Shown here: in pieces, positions 1 to 8,451 of the stretch
Layout of the letters: every line of letters starts with the position of its first letter
How positions within the stretch are numbered: position 1 is the stretch's first letter
Assembly: GCF_000092245.1 (NCBI RefSeq)
Contig: NC_014166.1
Span: 1,054,001-1,118,000, forward strand
Length of the DNA stretch: 64,000 nucleotides
Source: Arcobacter nitrofigilis DSM 7299
GTDB taxonomy: Bacteria > Campylobacterota > Campylobacteria > Campylobacterales > Arcobacteraceae
Direction of reading: 5' to 3'
Notes under the pieces: generated by a model
What the model saw: only the letters and a program-made list of their open reading frames with translations
The model's database searches: none
Told to the model about the DNA's origin: nothing
Translations under genes and position numbers: made by a program

Positions 1-38
1 AATAAAACATTTTTAAACATGTGTTTTCCTTTGAGAAT

Positions 39-251
39 ATTGTTGACAATTTAAGATGATTATCTACAAGATAAAATCAACTTAGGTCAATCATGTGAAC
101 AATTCTAGACCATAAATTATGCAATGTCAATCTAAATACTGTATAAAAAGTATACAAATGGTAATTCAGTGGGTATTTTGAAAAAAACTGTATATTTTGT
201 ATACAATTACTGTCTAAGATAATTGTAGACAATACTGTATAATTGTATAAT
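39..251 (+). promoter_or_regulatory. Promoter with array of GntR-type operators
   Basis: The 213 bases before the GntR gene hold near-palindromes: ATTGTTGACAAT (39-50), TTGTATACAA (197-206, perfect) and ATTGTAGACAAT (222-233). An ACTGTATA motif begins at 138, 187 and 234; the first two continue into TATACAA. A plausible sigma-70 promoter is TTGTAG (223-228), a 17-base spacer and TATAAT (246-251), so the last operator covers the -35 box and the spacer. Known GntR/FCD regulators bind GT-N-AC type palindromes. Autoregulation and control of the downstream allantoate/urease genes is inferred. Confidence 0.6.
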
Positions 252-271
252 ATATGAAATAAGGAAAATTT

Positions 272-967
272 ATGGATAATAGTATTGAAGAACTTACAAT
301 AGAAGAAACAATCATTAAATATATTTTTGATGAAATCTTTGACAATAAATTTAAACCAGGAATGAAACTTTCAGAAAGCGTATTTGCACAAACTTTTAAT
401 GTAAGCAGGGATTCTGTAAGAAAAGCTTTTAGTCAATTACAAAGTATGGGTATTCTGACATATAAAAAGAATCAAGGATTTTACTTAAGATGGCTTAATG
501 AAGAAGATGCAAAAAATGTTTATGAAGCAAGAACTATACTCGAAGTTGGAATCATAACTGTTGTTACTCAAAAATATTCTTTAGGCTTAATTGAATTATC
601 TTCTCTTGTTTGTGAGGTTGAGAGAGAAAAATATTTAAAAATATCATCAAGAAATGGGGAATATGTTAATAGCTCTTGTAATTTTCATCTAGAATTAGCT
701 TTATTAACGAACAATGAACTTTTAATAAATGCAATAACTCCTTTAATTTCTTTAAGTATCTTAGCTAGATTAGTCTATGAAGATAGTACTTGTCTTTTTA
801 ATTCATATGATGAACATAATGAAATAATTACTGCTATTAAAACAAATGATGTGGAATATGCAAAAAGTGTGATGAACTATCATTTGCGTCATTGTTTAGA
901 AGCCTTAAACTTTAAAGATACTCCAAAGCAAACAAGTTCAATTATTAGTTTGCGAACAATGTTATAA
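272..967 (+). CDS. GntR-family (FCD) transcriptional regulator
   Basis: A 231-residue cytoplasmic DNA-binding regulator. Residues 10-75 form a GntR winged helix, with recognition helix near 44-62 (VSRDSVRKAFSQLQSMGIL). The rest is an all-helical FCD ligand-binding domain, with the FH and EH...H histidines that bind a metal in this family. An AAGGAAAA ribosome site precedes the ATG. It is the first gene of a same-strand run into allantoicase, ureidoglycolate lyase and urease, and its promoter carries an operator array. It probably senses a purine-breakdown or carboxylic-acid intermediate and controls the cluster. The effector cannot be read from sequence; an allantoin-related ligand is a guess from context. 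Confidence 0.85.
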   Translation: MDNSIEELTIEETIIKYIFDEIFDNKFKPGMKLSESVFAQTFNVSRDSVRKAFSQLQSMGILTYKKNQGFYLRWLNEEDAKNVYEARTILEVGIITVVTQKYSLGLIELSSLVCEVEREKYLKISSRNGEYVNSSCNFHLELALLTNNELLINAITPLISLSILARLVYEDSTCLFNSYDEHNEIITAIKTNDVEYAKSVMNYHLRHCLEALNFKDTPKQTSSIISLRTML

Positions 968-983
968 AAATAAAAGGATTTTG

Positions 984-1988
984 ATGATTAATGTTACAAG
1001 TTTAGATTTAGGAACAAAAATTTTATATGTTAGCGATGAATTCTTCGCAAATTCCCAAAGAATGTTGGAAGAAACACAAGCTGTATTTAAAGATGAATAT
1101 GATGAAAATGGTCATTGGATGGATGGTTGGGAAACCAGAAGAAGAAGAGATACCAAAAATGATTTTTGTATTATTAAATTGGGAGCAAGTTCTAAAATAA
1201 ACTCTTTTGAAGTTGATACTGCTCATTTTAAAGGAAATTATCCTTTAGCTGTTTCAATTAAAGCTTGTTATTCAAAAGATATAAATGACGAAGAGATTAT
1301 TAACAATCCAGAAAACTTCCATTGGAAAGAATTACTTGTACAAAGTGATTTACAAGGAGATACAAAACATAATTTTGATTCTTCTTGTCAAGATGAAATA
1401 ACACATATAAGAATGGATATTTATCCAGATGGTGGAATAGCTAGATTTAAAGCCTTTGGAACGATTTGTTTTGATGAGAAACTTTATGATATGGATAATA
1501 TCAATGTAATTTCTATGTTAAATGGAGCACGAGCAGTTAGAACAAATAATGAGTTTTTTGGAGCTTTAAAGAATATCTTAAAAGAAAAAGACTCTTTATA
1601 TATGGGTGATGGTTGGGAAACTAGAAGAAGAAGAACACCGGGATTTGATTGGGGAATTATAGAGTTGTCAAAACCAGCTATTATAGATAACATTATGATT
1701 GATACAAATTTTTTTAAAGGTAACTTTCCTGATTCTTTTTCTATTTGTAGCGCTTATATAAAAGAATCAACTGATAATTCAATAGAGACACAAAGTATAT
1801 TTTGGGAAGAGTTAATACCAAGTCAAAAACTTGAAATGGATAATAAACACTATTATAATAAAAGTTTTTTATTACATAATAAACCAATTACACATATAAG
1901 AATAAATATATTCCCTGATGGTGGAGTTTCAAGGCTTAAGCTTTTTGGTAAGTTTATAAAAGATGAAGAGTTGAAATATTTAATATGA
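984..1988 (+). CDS. alc: Allantoicase
   Basis: Allantoicase (allantoate amidinohydrolase) splits allantoate into ureidoglycolate and urea. The protein has the family's two tandem copies of a beta-sandwich domain: GWETRRRR occurs near residue 48 and again near 210, each followed by a (D)T-x-F-KGN-(F/Y)P segment, and each half ends with a THIR-x-x-I-(Y/F)PDGG motif. About 334 residues, normal for the family. TTG at 981 directly precedes ATG 984; ATG is chosen because AAAGGA at 973-978 is well spaced for it. It starts 14 bases after the regulator and overlaps the next gene by 4 bases, so translation is probably coupled. Product urea is a substrate for the urease encoded downstream. Confidence 0.93.
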   Translation: MINVTSLDLGTKILYVSDEFFANSQRMLEETQAVFKDEYDENGHWMDGWETRRRRDTKNDFCIIKLGASSKINSFEVDTAHFKGNYPLAVSIKACYSKDINDEEIINNPENFHWKELLVQSDLQGDTKHNFDSSCQDEITHIRMDIYPDGGIARFKAFGTICFDEKLYDMDNINVISMLNGARAVRTNNEFFGALKNILKEKDSLYMGDGWETRRRRTPGFDWGIIELSKPAIIDNIMIDTNFFKGNFPDSFSICSAYIKESTDNSIETQSIFWEELIPSQKLEMDNKHYYNKSFLLHNKPITHIRINIFPDGGVSRLKLFGKFIKDEELKYLI

Positions 1989-2500
1989 AAAGAGTTATAA
2001 AACCAGAGCTTCTTACAAGAAAAACTTTTAAAAAGTATGGAGAAGTGATTTCTACAGAAGATAGTGATTCAAAGATTATTAATGATGGCTTTGCTAAAAA
2101 ATATTATGAACTTTGCATTATGGATGCAAATGAAAATAATGGAAAATCTACACTTCATATATATGAAGCAAAAAAAAGAGAATTTCCTTTAAAAATCTCT
2201 ATGTTAGAAAAACATCCATTCTTTTCACAAACTTTTATGCCAAGAAGTACAAAACCTTTTTTGGTTGTTGTTGCTTTAGGAGAAGATGAACCAGATTTGT
2301 CAACTCTAAAAGCCTTTCTTACGAATGGCAATCAAGGAGTTTATTATAATAGAGGCATTTGGCATTTTCCCTTAATAAGTCTTGAAGATAATGAACAGTT
2401 CATAGTAATAGATAGAAGTGATTGTGCAGAAGAAGAGAATAAAATAATTGAGTGTATAGAACTTGAACTCAAAGGTGAAATATATCTTCTAAATGAATAG
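1985..2500 (+). CDS. allA: Ureidoglycolate lyase
   Basis: AllA-type ureidoglycolate lyase, converting ureidoglycolate to glyoxylate and urea, the step after allantoicase. The 171-residue length fits the family. The C-terminal half carries the conserved cupin-like signature NRGIWHFPL near residue 119 and the following FIVIDR strand. Its ATG overlaps the allantoicase stop (ATGA), typical of a translationally coupled pair. The 100 bases to the urease genes contain an AATAAG-N5-CTTATT inverted repeat (2535-2551) of unknown role. The order allantoicase, lyase, urease accounts for complete release of allantoate nitrogen. Confidence 0.9.
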   Translation: MKRVIKPELLTRKTFKKYGEVISTEDSDSKIINDGFAKKYYELCIMDANENNGKSTLHIYEAKKREFPLKISMLEKHPFFSQTFMPRSTKPFLVVVALGEDEPDLSTLKAFLTNGNQGVYYNRGIWHFPLISLEDNEQFIVIDRSDCAEEENKIIECIELELKGEIYLLNE

Positions 2501-2600
2501 TTTTTATACAAAATAAAAAAAGATAACTATACTCAATAAGCTATACTTATTATAACAAATAATTAAAGAGAAAAAAAGAGATTTAAAAAAGGAGAGCTAG

Positions 2601-3281
2601 ATGTTTTTAACAAATCGTGAACAAGAAAGATTGATGATTTATACAGCTTCAAAATTGGCACTTGAACGTAAAGAAAAAGGTTTAAGACTAAATTATCCAG
2701 AAGCTGTTGCAATCTTGAGTTCATACATTCTTGAAGGTGCAAGGGAAGGTAAAACTGTAGCACAACTTATGGTTGATGCTACGAAAGTTTTAGGTGAAGA
2801 TGATGTTATGGATGGAATTGCTTCTATGATGCATATGGTTCAAATAGAAGCTACCTTTGATGATGGTACAAAACTTGTCACTGTTCACAATCCTATTACT
2901 ACAAGTAAAAAAGCAAAAATAGAGCCGGGTGAATATTTTGTAAATGAAGGTGAAATAACTCTAAATGAAAACAAAGAACTTACCACAATAGAAGTAGAAA
3001 ACAGAGGTGATAGACCAGTACAAATTGGATCACACTATCACTTTTTTGAAGTTAATAAAGAACTTGCCTTTGATAGAGCACAAGCTTATGGTAAAAGACT
3101 TGATGTTCCAGCGGGAACTTCAGTGCGATTTGAACCTGGTTCAACAAAAGAGATAAATTTAATAGAGTTTAGTGGAAAAAGATATATGAGTGGATTTAAT
3201 GGTTTGGTTGAGGGATTTTTAGATGATGTTCCAACAAAAGAAAATGCCATGAAAAATTTAGAAAAGTTCCTAGGAGTATAA
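2601..3281 (+). CDS. ureAB: Urease subunit gamma/beta fusion
   Basis: Structural urease subunit in which gamma (about residues 1-100, starting [16 protein letters not shown]) and beta (about 125-226, with the IEPGEYF and [19 protein letters not shown] motifs) are one chain, as in Helicobacter UreA. In most bacteria these are separate UreA and UreB. With UreC it forms the nickel enzyme that hydrolyses urea to ammonia and carbamate. A strong ribosome site (AAAGGAGAG) precedes the ATG. The next gene begins one base after the stop. The fused form supports a Campylobacterota origin. Confidence 0.96.
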   Translation: MFLTNREQERLMIYTASKLALERKEKGLRLNYPEAVAILSSYILEGAREGKTVAQLMVDATKVLGEDDVMDGIASMMHMVQIEATFDDGTKLVTVHNPITTSKKAKIEPGEYFVNEGEITLNENKELTTIEVENRGDRPVQIGSHYHFFEVNKELAFDRAQAYGKRLDVPAGTSVRFEPGSTKEINLIEFSGKRYMSGFNGLVEGFLDDVPTKENAMKNLEKFLGV

Positions 3282-3282
3282 G

Positions 3283-4986
3283 ATGAAAATATCAAAAGAA
3301 AAATATGCTTCAATGTATGGACCAACAACTGGTGATAGATTTAGACTCTCTGATACATCTTTAATAGCTAAGATAGAAAAAGATTATACAACTTATGGAG
3401 AAGAGAGTAAGTTTGGTGGTGGTAAAACAGTAAGAGATGGTATGGCACAAAGTCCAACGGCTGTTGATGTTGCTGATTTGATTATTACAAATGCTGTTAT
3501 TATTGATTATACAGGTATTTACAAAGCTGATATAGGTATCAAAGATGGTGTAATAATAGCTATTGGAAAATCTGGAAATCCAAATCTTTGTGATGGTATT
3601 ACAGAAGGTTTAGAAATAGGAGCAAACACTGAAATATTGTCTGCTGAGGGTAAAATTATAACTGCTGGTGGTATAGATTCTCATATCCATTTTATAAGTC
3701 CTGGTCAAATTGATGTTGCACTAGCTAGTGGAGTTACTACTATGGTAGGTGGTGGAACTGGACCAAATACAGGAACAAATGCCACAACTTGTACACCAGG
3801 GGAGTGGAATATAGGTAAGATGATACAAAGTGTTGATAACTTACCACTTAACTTTGGTTTTATGGGAAAAGGAAATAGTTCTTGTAAAGAGGCTTTAGAG
3901 GTTCAAATAAAAGCTGGAGCTATGGGACTAAAACTGCATGAGGATTGGGGAAGTACACCAAAAGCTATTGATACTTGTTTAAGTGTTGCTGATGAATATG
4001 ATGTACAAGTTGCTATTCATACAGATACTTTAAATGAATCAGGTTTTGTAGATAATACAGTTGACTCTTTTAAAGATAGAACAATACATACCTTCCATAG
4101 TGAAGGAGCAGGTGGTGGACATGCCCCTGATATTATGAAAGTGGCTGGATTAGCTAATGTATTACCATCAAGTACTAATCCAACACTGCCATATACAAAA
4201 AACACTATAGAAGAACATCTTGATATGCTTATGGTATGTCATCACTTAAGTCCAAAGATTCCTGAAGATGTAAGTTTTGCAGAGAGTCGTATTAGAGGCA
4301 AGACAATTGCAGCTGAAGATGTGTTACATGACTTGGGAGCTATTAGTATCACAAGTAGCGATTCACAAGCTATGGGAAGAGTAGGGGAAGTACTTACAAG
4401 AACTTGGCAAGTGGCAGACTCTATGAAAAAACAAAGAGGTGCTTTAGATGGAGATGATGAATTAAGTGATAATAATAGAATCAAAAGATATATCGCAAAA
4501 TATACTATAAATCCAGCAATCGCTTGTGGAATAGATGAGTATGTAGGAAGTGTAGAAGTTGGCAAGATGGCTGACTTAGTTTTATGGAATAGAGCTTTCT
4601 TTGGGATAAAACCTGAGATTATTATCAAAGGTGGATTTATAGCACTTAGTATGATGGGTGATTCAAATGCCTCAATTCCAACACCTGAACCAAATATGTA
4701 TAGACCTATGTTTGGAAGTTTAGGGAAAGCCCCAGCAAAAACAAGTGCAATCTTTACTTCAAATATAGCAATTGAAGAAGGTATAAAAGAGAAACTTGAA
4801 ATCGATAAAGCTGTACTTGCTGTTAAAAATACAAGAAATATAGGTAAAAAAGATATGAAGTTAAATGACTTCATTGGAAATATTGAAGTTAATCCTGAAA
4901 CTTATGATGTAACAGTAAATGGTGAGATAATAGAGTCGAACTATGTGTCAGTAGTACCAATGGCAAAAAAATATTTTATGTTCTAG
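3283..4986 (+). CDS. ureC: Urease subunit alpha (catalytic)
   Basis: Catalytic urease subunit, 567 residues (full length; called UreB in Helicobacter). All key residues lie at the same numbers as in Klebsiella UreC: nickel ligands His134 and His136, Lys217 for carbamylation, His219, His246, His272, flap residues Cys319 and His320, and Asp360. The enzyme should be competent if its nickel centre is assembled. It sits between ureAB (one base away) and ureE (9 bases). The neighbouring allantoicase and ureidoglycolate lyase both release urea, so catabolic nitrogen supply is the likely role, although acid resistance is also possible. Confidence 0.97.
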   Translation: MKISKEKYASMYGPTTGDRFRLSDTSLIAKIEKDYTTYGEESKFGGGKTVRDGMAQSPTAVDVADLIITNAVIIDYTGIYKADIGIKDGVIIAIGKSGNPNLCDGITEGLEIGANTEILSAEGKIITAGGIDSHIHFISPGQIDVALASGVTTMVGGGTGPNTGTNATTCTPGEWNIGKMIQSVDNLPLNFGFMGKGNSSCKEALEVQIKAGAMGLKLHEDWGSTPKAIDTCLSVADEYDVQVAIHTDTLNESGFVDNTVDSFKDRTIHTFHSEGAGGGHAPDIMKVAGLANVLPSSTNPTLPYTKNTIEEHLDMLMVCHHLSPKIPEDVSFAESRIRGKTIAAEDVLHDLGAISITSSDSQAMGRVGEVLTRTWQVADSMKKQRGALDGDDELSDNNRIKRYIAKYTINPAIACGIDEYVGSVEVGKMADLVLWNRAFFGIKPEIIIKGGFIALSMMGDSNASIPTPEPNMYRPMFGSLGKAPAKTSAIFTSNIAIEEGIKEKLEIDKAVLAVKNTRNIGKKDMKLNDFIGNIEVNPETYDVTVNGEIIESNYVSVVPMAKKYFMF

Positions 4987-4995
4987 GAGGATAGT

Positions 4996-5442
4996 TTGTC
5001 AAATTGTATGATAAAAAAAGTTGTGGAGATAAGTAAGGAGATTGAAGCAAATGATGAGGTTGAATTATCTTGGTTTGATATGCAAAAACCTAATTTAACG
5101 GCAGTGAGTAAAAGTGGAGTAAATTTTGTAGTAAAGGCAAAGTTTACTCATCTACATGAGAATGATATTTTAAAATGTGAAGATGGCTATACTATACAAG
5201 TAAAAAGAAGTGCCGATGAGATTTTTGTTTTAGAGTTTTCAGATGCTTTAGTTTTTGCAAAAACTGCATATGAAATAGGAAATAGACATCAGCCTGTGAT
5301 GATAGAAGAGTTTAAAATAACTGTTTTAGATGATATTTCATTAGGAGATATTATACAAGAGTGTTATAAAAATGATGATATAAATGTGGAAAAAACAAAA
5401 GGGTATTTTAAACCAAATGGTAAAGCACACCACTCACACTAA
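4996..5442 (+). CDS. ureE: Urease accessory protein UreE
   Basis: UreE, a nickel-binding metallochaperone that delivers Ni to the UreF/G complex. The 148-residue length is usual; the C-terminal half contains the GNRHQPV motif with the conserved interface histidine, and the tail KAHHSH is a short histidine-rich end. Start is TTG 4996, set by AGGAGG at 4985-4990. The 3' end overlaps the start region of ureF in another frame. Confidence 0.93.
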   Translation: MSNCMIKKVVEISKEIEANDEVELSWFDMQKPNLTAVSKSGVNFVVKAKFTHLHENDILKCEDGYTIQVKRSADEIFVLEFSDALVFAKTAYEIGNRHQPVMIEEFKITVLDDISLGDIIQECYKNDDINVEKTKGYFKPNGKAHHSH

Positions 5443-6115
5443 TCTCAAATCACTAAGTAGATTTTTACAAATACTTGATGGAACTTTTCCCTCAGGTATG
5501 TTTGTTCACTCTTTTGGTTTAGAGCCTCATATTGTAAAAGAGGTGGTTTATGATGAAAAGAGTTTAAAAATCTATTTAAAAAATTTAATCATAGATCAAT
5601 ACTCAAAGATGGAGTTTGTTTATATTAAAAAAGTATATGAAGCTTTGGAAAATGATAGATTGAATTTAATAAAAAAACTTGATAATGAGTATGGGGCATA
5701 TCTAACTTATGAGTATGCAAAAGCTTCTAAAGATATAGGGGAAAACTATTTTGCCCAAATAAAAAGTTTGCCTACAAAAGATATAGTAAAAAAGTATTTT
5801 AAAAATATAGAAAATAAAATTTGTGAAGTAAATGAAATCATAGTTTTAAGTGCATTGGCGTATGATTTGGATATTTGTATGGAAGACTTTATTGTTATGT
5901 GGACTAAAAAAAACCTTATAAATATAGCAGCAACGACGCTTAAAATATCAAGAATAAAACCCTCTCAAATACAACAAATGTTGTTTGAGTTTGATGAGAT
6001 ATTAGAGAATATTGTTTTTGAAAAGATTAATGAAAAGATTACAAACTTTAATCCTCTTTTTGAAGAGATAATATTTTCCCATAAAAATTTAGAACCTAAG
6101 TTATTCGTTACATAA
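5417..6115 (+). CDS. ureF: Urease accessory protein UreF
   Basis: UreF works with UreD/UreH and UreG to load nickel into apo-urease. The recognisable N-terminal motif LDGTFPSGMFVHSFGLE matches the family FPIG-x-(Y/F)-x-HSFGLE signature, and the rest is all helical. The frame is open from ATG 5384, but ATG 5417 leaves the shorter N-terminus expected for the family; neither has a strong ribosome site and both lie inside ureE, so coupling is likely. Ten bases separate it from ureG. No ureD, its normal partner, is seen in the window. Confidence 0.88.
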   Translation: MVKHTTHTNLKSLSRFLQILDGTFPSGMFVHSFGLEPHIVKEVVYDEKSLKIYLKNLIIDQYSKMEFVYIKKVYEALENDRLNLIKKLDNEYGAYLTYEYAKASKDIGENYFAQIKSLPTKDIVKKYFKNIENKICEVNEIIVLSALAYDLDICMEDFIVMWTKKNLINIAATTLKISRIKPSQIQQMLFEFDEILENIVFEKINEKITNFNPLFEEIIFSHKNLEPKLFVT

Positions 6116-6124
6116 AGGAAAAAA

Positions 6125-6712
6125 ATGAGTTTAAAAATAGGAATAGCAGGACCAGTAGGAAGTGGTAAGACTTCTTTAATTGAGAGTTTAACAAATATGC
6201 TAAAAGATAAATATTCACTTGCAATTGTGACAAATGACATATATACAACAGAAGATGCAAACTATCTTAAAAAAACACTTGATTTAGATGAAAATAGAAT
6301 CACAGGTGTTGAAACAGGTGGTTGTCCTCACACCGCAATAAGGGACGATATATCTATGAATCAAAAAGCAGTAGTAGAACTTGAAGAGAAGTTTAGTCCT
6401 GATATTACTTTTGTGGAAAGTGGTGGAGATAATTTAAGTGCTACTTTTTCTTATGAGTTGATTGATTATTATATGTATGTAATAGATGTGGCACAAGGGG
6501 CAGATATACCACGTAAAAAAGGTGCAGGACTTCTTTTTTCTGATTTACTTGTGGTAAATAAAACAGACTTAGCACCATATGTTGGAGTTGATTTAATCTC
6601 TATGAAAAGTGATGTTGAAAATAATAGAAAAAATAAACCCTCTGTTTTTATTTCAAATAAAGATGAAAAAAGTTTAGTTCAAGTTATTTCTTGGATAGAG
6701 GCTTTATTATAA
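6125..6712 (+). CDS. ureG: Urease accessory GTPase UreG
   Basis: UreG, the SIMIBI-class GTPase that powers nickel insertion into urease. It has P-loop GPVGSGKTS (residues 9-17), the TNDIYTTEDA region, the VETGGCPH nickel-binding Cys-Pro-His motif, ESGGDNLSATFS, and NKTD for guanine. 195 residues, full length. It is the last gene of the urease operon; its stop codon lies within a perfect hairpin shared with the convergent exbD. Confidence 0.97.
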   Translation: MSLKIGIAGPVGSGKTSLIESLTNMLKDKYSLAIVTNDIYTTEDANYLKKTLDLDENRITGVETGGCPHTAIRDDISMNQKAVVELEEKFSPDITFVESGGDNLSATFSYELIDYYMYVIDVAQGADIPRKKGAGLLFSDLLVVNKTDLAPYVGVDLISMKSDVENNRKNKPSVFISNKDEKSLVQVISWIEALL

Positions 6713-6747
6713 AAGTAAATAAAGATATTCTTTATTTACTTTTTGTA
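6711..6747. terminator. Bidirectional intrinsic terminator, ureG/exbD
   Basis: A perfect 15-bp stem (6711-6725 with 6729-6743) and a 3-base loop, with T-rich sequence on each downstream side. It overlaps both convergent stop codons. Confidence 0.85.
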
Positions 6748-7121
6748 TCAGTTAATAGTGAAATATTAAATAGCTCATGTTTTTGAAGTAAGTCTAAAAT
6801 CTCAACCACTCTTTCATATTTTACTTCTTTGTCTATTCTAAAGATAATATTTCTTTTTTTATCTTTTATTTTACTTATCTCTTCTTCAAGGTTAGATATT
6901 GAAACTTCTTTTCCGTAAATTGCAAGTTTATTTTTATCAAGTTCTATGATAACTTCTTTTTGTTTTAGTTCTATCTCTTTTGCACTTGAGGTTGGAAGAT
7001 TTAAAACCAAGGCTAATTCATCTTTTTTGAAAACAGAAGATACAATGAAAAATATTAAAAGAATAAAAACAACATCAATAAGAGGCGTAATATCCGGAGT
7101 TAAAATCTCTCTTTTTTTCAT
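6732..7121 (-). CDS. exbD: ExbD/TolR-family biopolymer transport protein
   Basis: Inner-membrane partner of ExbB that passes proton-motive force to TonB. 129 residues: short cytoplasmic N-terminus, one membrane helix (about 14-33) holding the essential protonatable Asp16 in PLIDVVFILLIFF, then a periplasmic domain. It overlaps the exbB stop by 4 bases and ends within the terminator shared with ureG. TolR is an alternative, but linkage to tonB and a Fur box favours ExbD. Confidence 0.9.
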   Translation of the reverse strand: MKKREILTPDITPLIDVVFILLIFFIVSSVFKKDELALVLNLPTSSAKEIELKQKEVIIELDKNKLAIYGKEVSISNLEEEISKIKDKKRNIIFRIDKEVKYERVVEILDLLQKHELFNISLLTDTKSK

Positions 7122-7627
7122 ATTTTTTTTAGAACCTCTTTTTGAATTTTTAGTTCAATATCATCTAATATTCCCACAATATAGTTGTACCCAATATAAT
7201 GTGGAATAGCAACAATTAAACCAGCCACAGTAGTAATAAGTGCTATTGAAATACCATTTGAAAAAATAGAAGGATCACCCAAACCACTTTTAGTAATAGA
7301 ATCAAATGAATTTAAAACCCCAATAACAGTTCCCAAAAGTCCTAAAAGAGGAGCAATTGATGCAATGATTTTTACAGTATTTAATCCAAACTCTAATTTT
7401 CTTATTCTTCTATTTATTACATTTTCAACAGATTCTTTCTCAAATGAGCTGTTTGTAGTTTTTACAAAAGCTAATATATCTTGAACAATTTTCTCTTTTC
7501 CCGCTCTAGAAGATAGAATAACAACTAATTTCCAAAGCATTATTGTAAACCCAATAATATTTAAAAATATAAGAATATATACTATAATTCCACCTCTATC
7601 AATGTAACTCATTAAATCAATTCCCAT
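7118..7627 (-). CDS. exbB: ExbB/TolQ-family proton channel protein
   Basis: MotA/TolQ/ExbB family channel protein, 169 residues and three membrane helices (about 13-36, 85-110 and 125-150). The conserved GLLGTVIGVLNSF and GISIALITTVAGLIVAIP segments line the proton path. It lies between tonB (6 bases upstream) and exbD (4-base overlap), giving the order tonB-exbB-exbD. Confidence 0.9.
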   Translation of the reverse strand: MGIDLMSYIDRGGIIVYILIFLNIIGFTIMLWKLVVILSSRAGKEKIVQDILAFVKTTNSSFEKESVENVINRRIRKLEFGLNTVKIIASIAPLLGLLGTVIGVLNSFDSITKSGLGDPSIFSNGISIALITTVAGLIVAIPHYIGYNYIVGILDDIELKIQKEVLKKI

Positions 7628-7633
7628 TTATTT

Positions 7634-8344
7634 TTAACTCCTAATAATTTGATATAAAACTGGAACTGTGATATTCCAAGAACTTTTATTTAGCTCTTCT
7701 GGAATTGGTTCAAAATGTTTTATTTTATTTATAATTTCGATTGCTGCTTTATCTAATCTTTTGTATTTTGACTTTTCCATTATTTTGATATTTACGATAT
7801 CTCCATTTTTTGCAATAGTAAAGTTTAAATATACTTTTCCTGTTTGATTAAGTCTTTTTGCACTATTTGGATATGTTTTATTTTTTTCAATTAATCTTTT
7901 CAATTTTAATAAATATTCATTTTCTATAGCTTTTAATTTATCCAAATCGATTTGTTTTGTTTTATTTTTAGTTTTTTGTTGAATTTTGTGTTCAACAACT
8001 TTTTCTTTAAAGACCTTTTCTGGCTCTTTTTTATGAACAAGTTCTTTTATTGGTTTTTCTTTTTTTATAAATTTCTTTTTCTTTGTATGTTTGATTATAT
8101 TTTTACTTTTAGTTTTATGAAGTTTTTTTCTTACTATTTCTTTTTTTATAATTTCTTTTTTGACTTCGACTTTTTTAACTTCTTGTTTTTTTATTACTAC
8201 TTTGTTTAGTTTTATTTGAGTAGTAGAATTTGTAGGTTTTGGTGCTACAATTTTATTTTCTTCAGTATGTAATTGTGCAAATAAATAAATGTGAGTAAAA
8301 ATAACAATTATAAATATTGATAATAGACTTTTCTTCTTTTCCAT
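7634..8344 (-). CDS. tonB: TonB energy transducer
   Basis: TonB spans the periplasm and energises outer-membrane receptors for iron chelates or vitamin B12. The 236-residue protein has an N-terminal signal-anchor helix (residues 6-24), a long lysine/glutamate/valine-rich spacer (about 40-130), and a C-terminal TonB domain with YPNSAKRLNQTGKVYLNFTI and a final VPVLYQI strand. It is first in its operon and has a Fur box 22 bases upstream of its start codon, so iron repression is expected. No receptor gene is adjacent. Confidence 0.92.
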   Translation of the reverse strand: MEKKKSLLSIFIIVIFTHIYLFAQLHTEENKIVAPKPTNSTTQIKLNKVVIKKQEVKKVEVKKEIIKKEIVRKKLHKTKSKNIIKHTKKKKFIKKEKPIKELVHKKEPEKVFKEKVVEHKIQQKTKNKTKQIDLDKLKAIENEYLLKLKRLIEKNKTYPNSAKRLNQTGKVYLNFTIAKNGDIVNIKIMEKSKYKRLDKAAIEIINKIKHFEPIPEELNKSSWNITVPVLYQIIRS

Positions 8345-8366
8345 TTGAGAATATTAACATAATATT

Positions 8367-8379
8367 GATAATGATTATC
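8367..8379. promoter_or_regulatory. Fur box upstream of tonB
   Basis: GATAATGATTATC is a perfect 6-1-6 inverted repeat matching the core of the classical Fur consensus (GATAATGATAATC). It lies between divergent tonB and thiL, close to the tonB start. Iron-dependent repression of tonB-exbB-exbD is inferred. Confidence 0.75.
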
Positions 8380-8451
8380 TTAATTATTGTTTAAATTAGA
8401 GAATTTTATTTTACGTACAATATGAAGTGAATTTATGCTAAAATCCCTCCC

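Noticed and set aside
4242-4874. 210-residue open frame opposite ureC
   Set aside because: Antisense shadow of a fully conserved urease gene with no start context.
7952-8209. 85-residue Phe-rich open frame opposite tonB
   Set aside because: Composition is the mirror of the lysine-rich TonB spacer; no ribosome site and no family.
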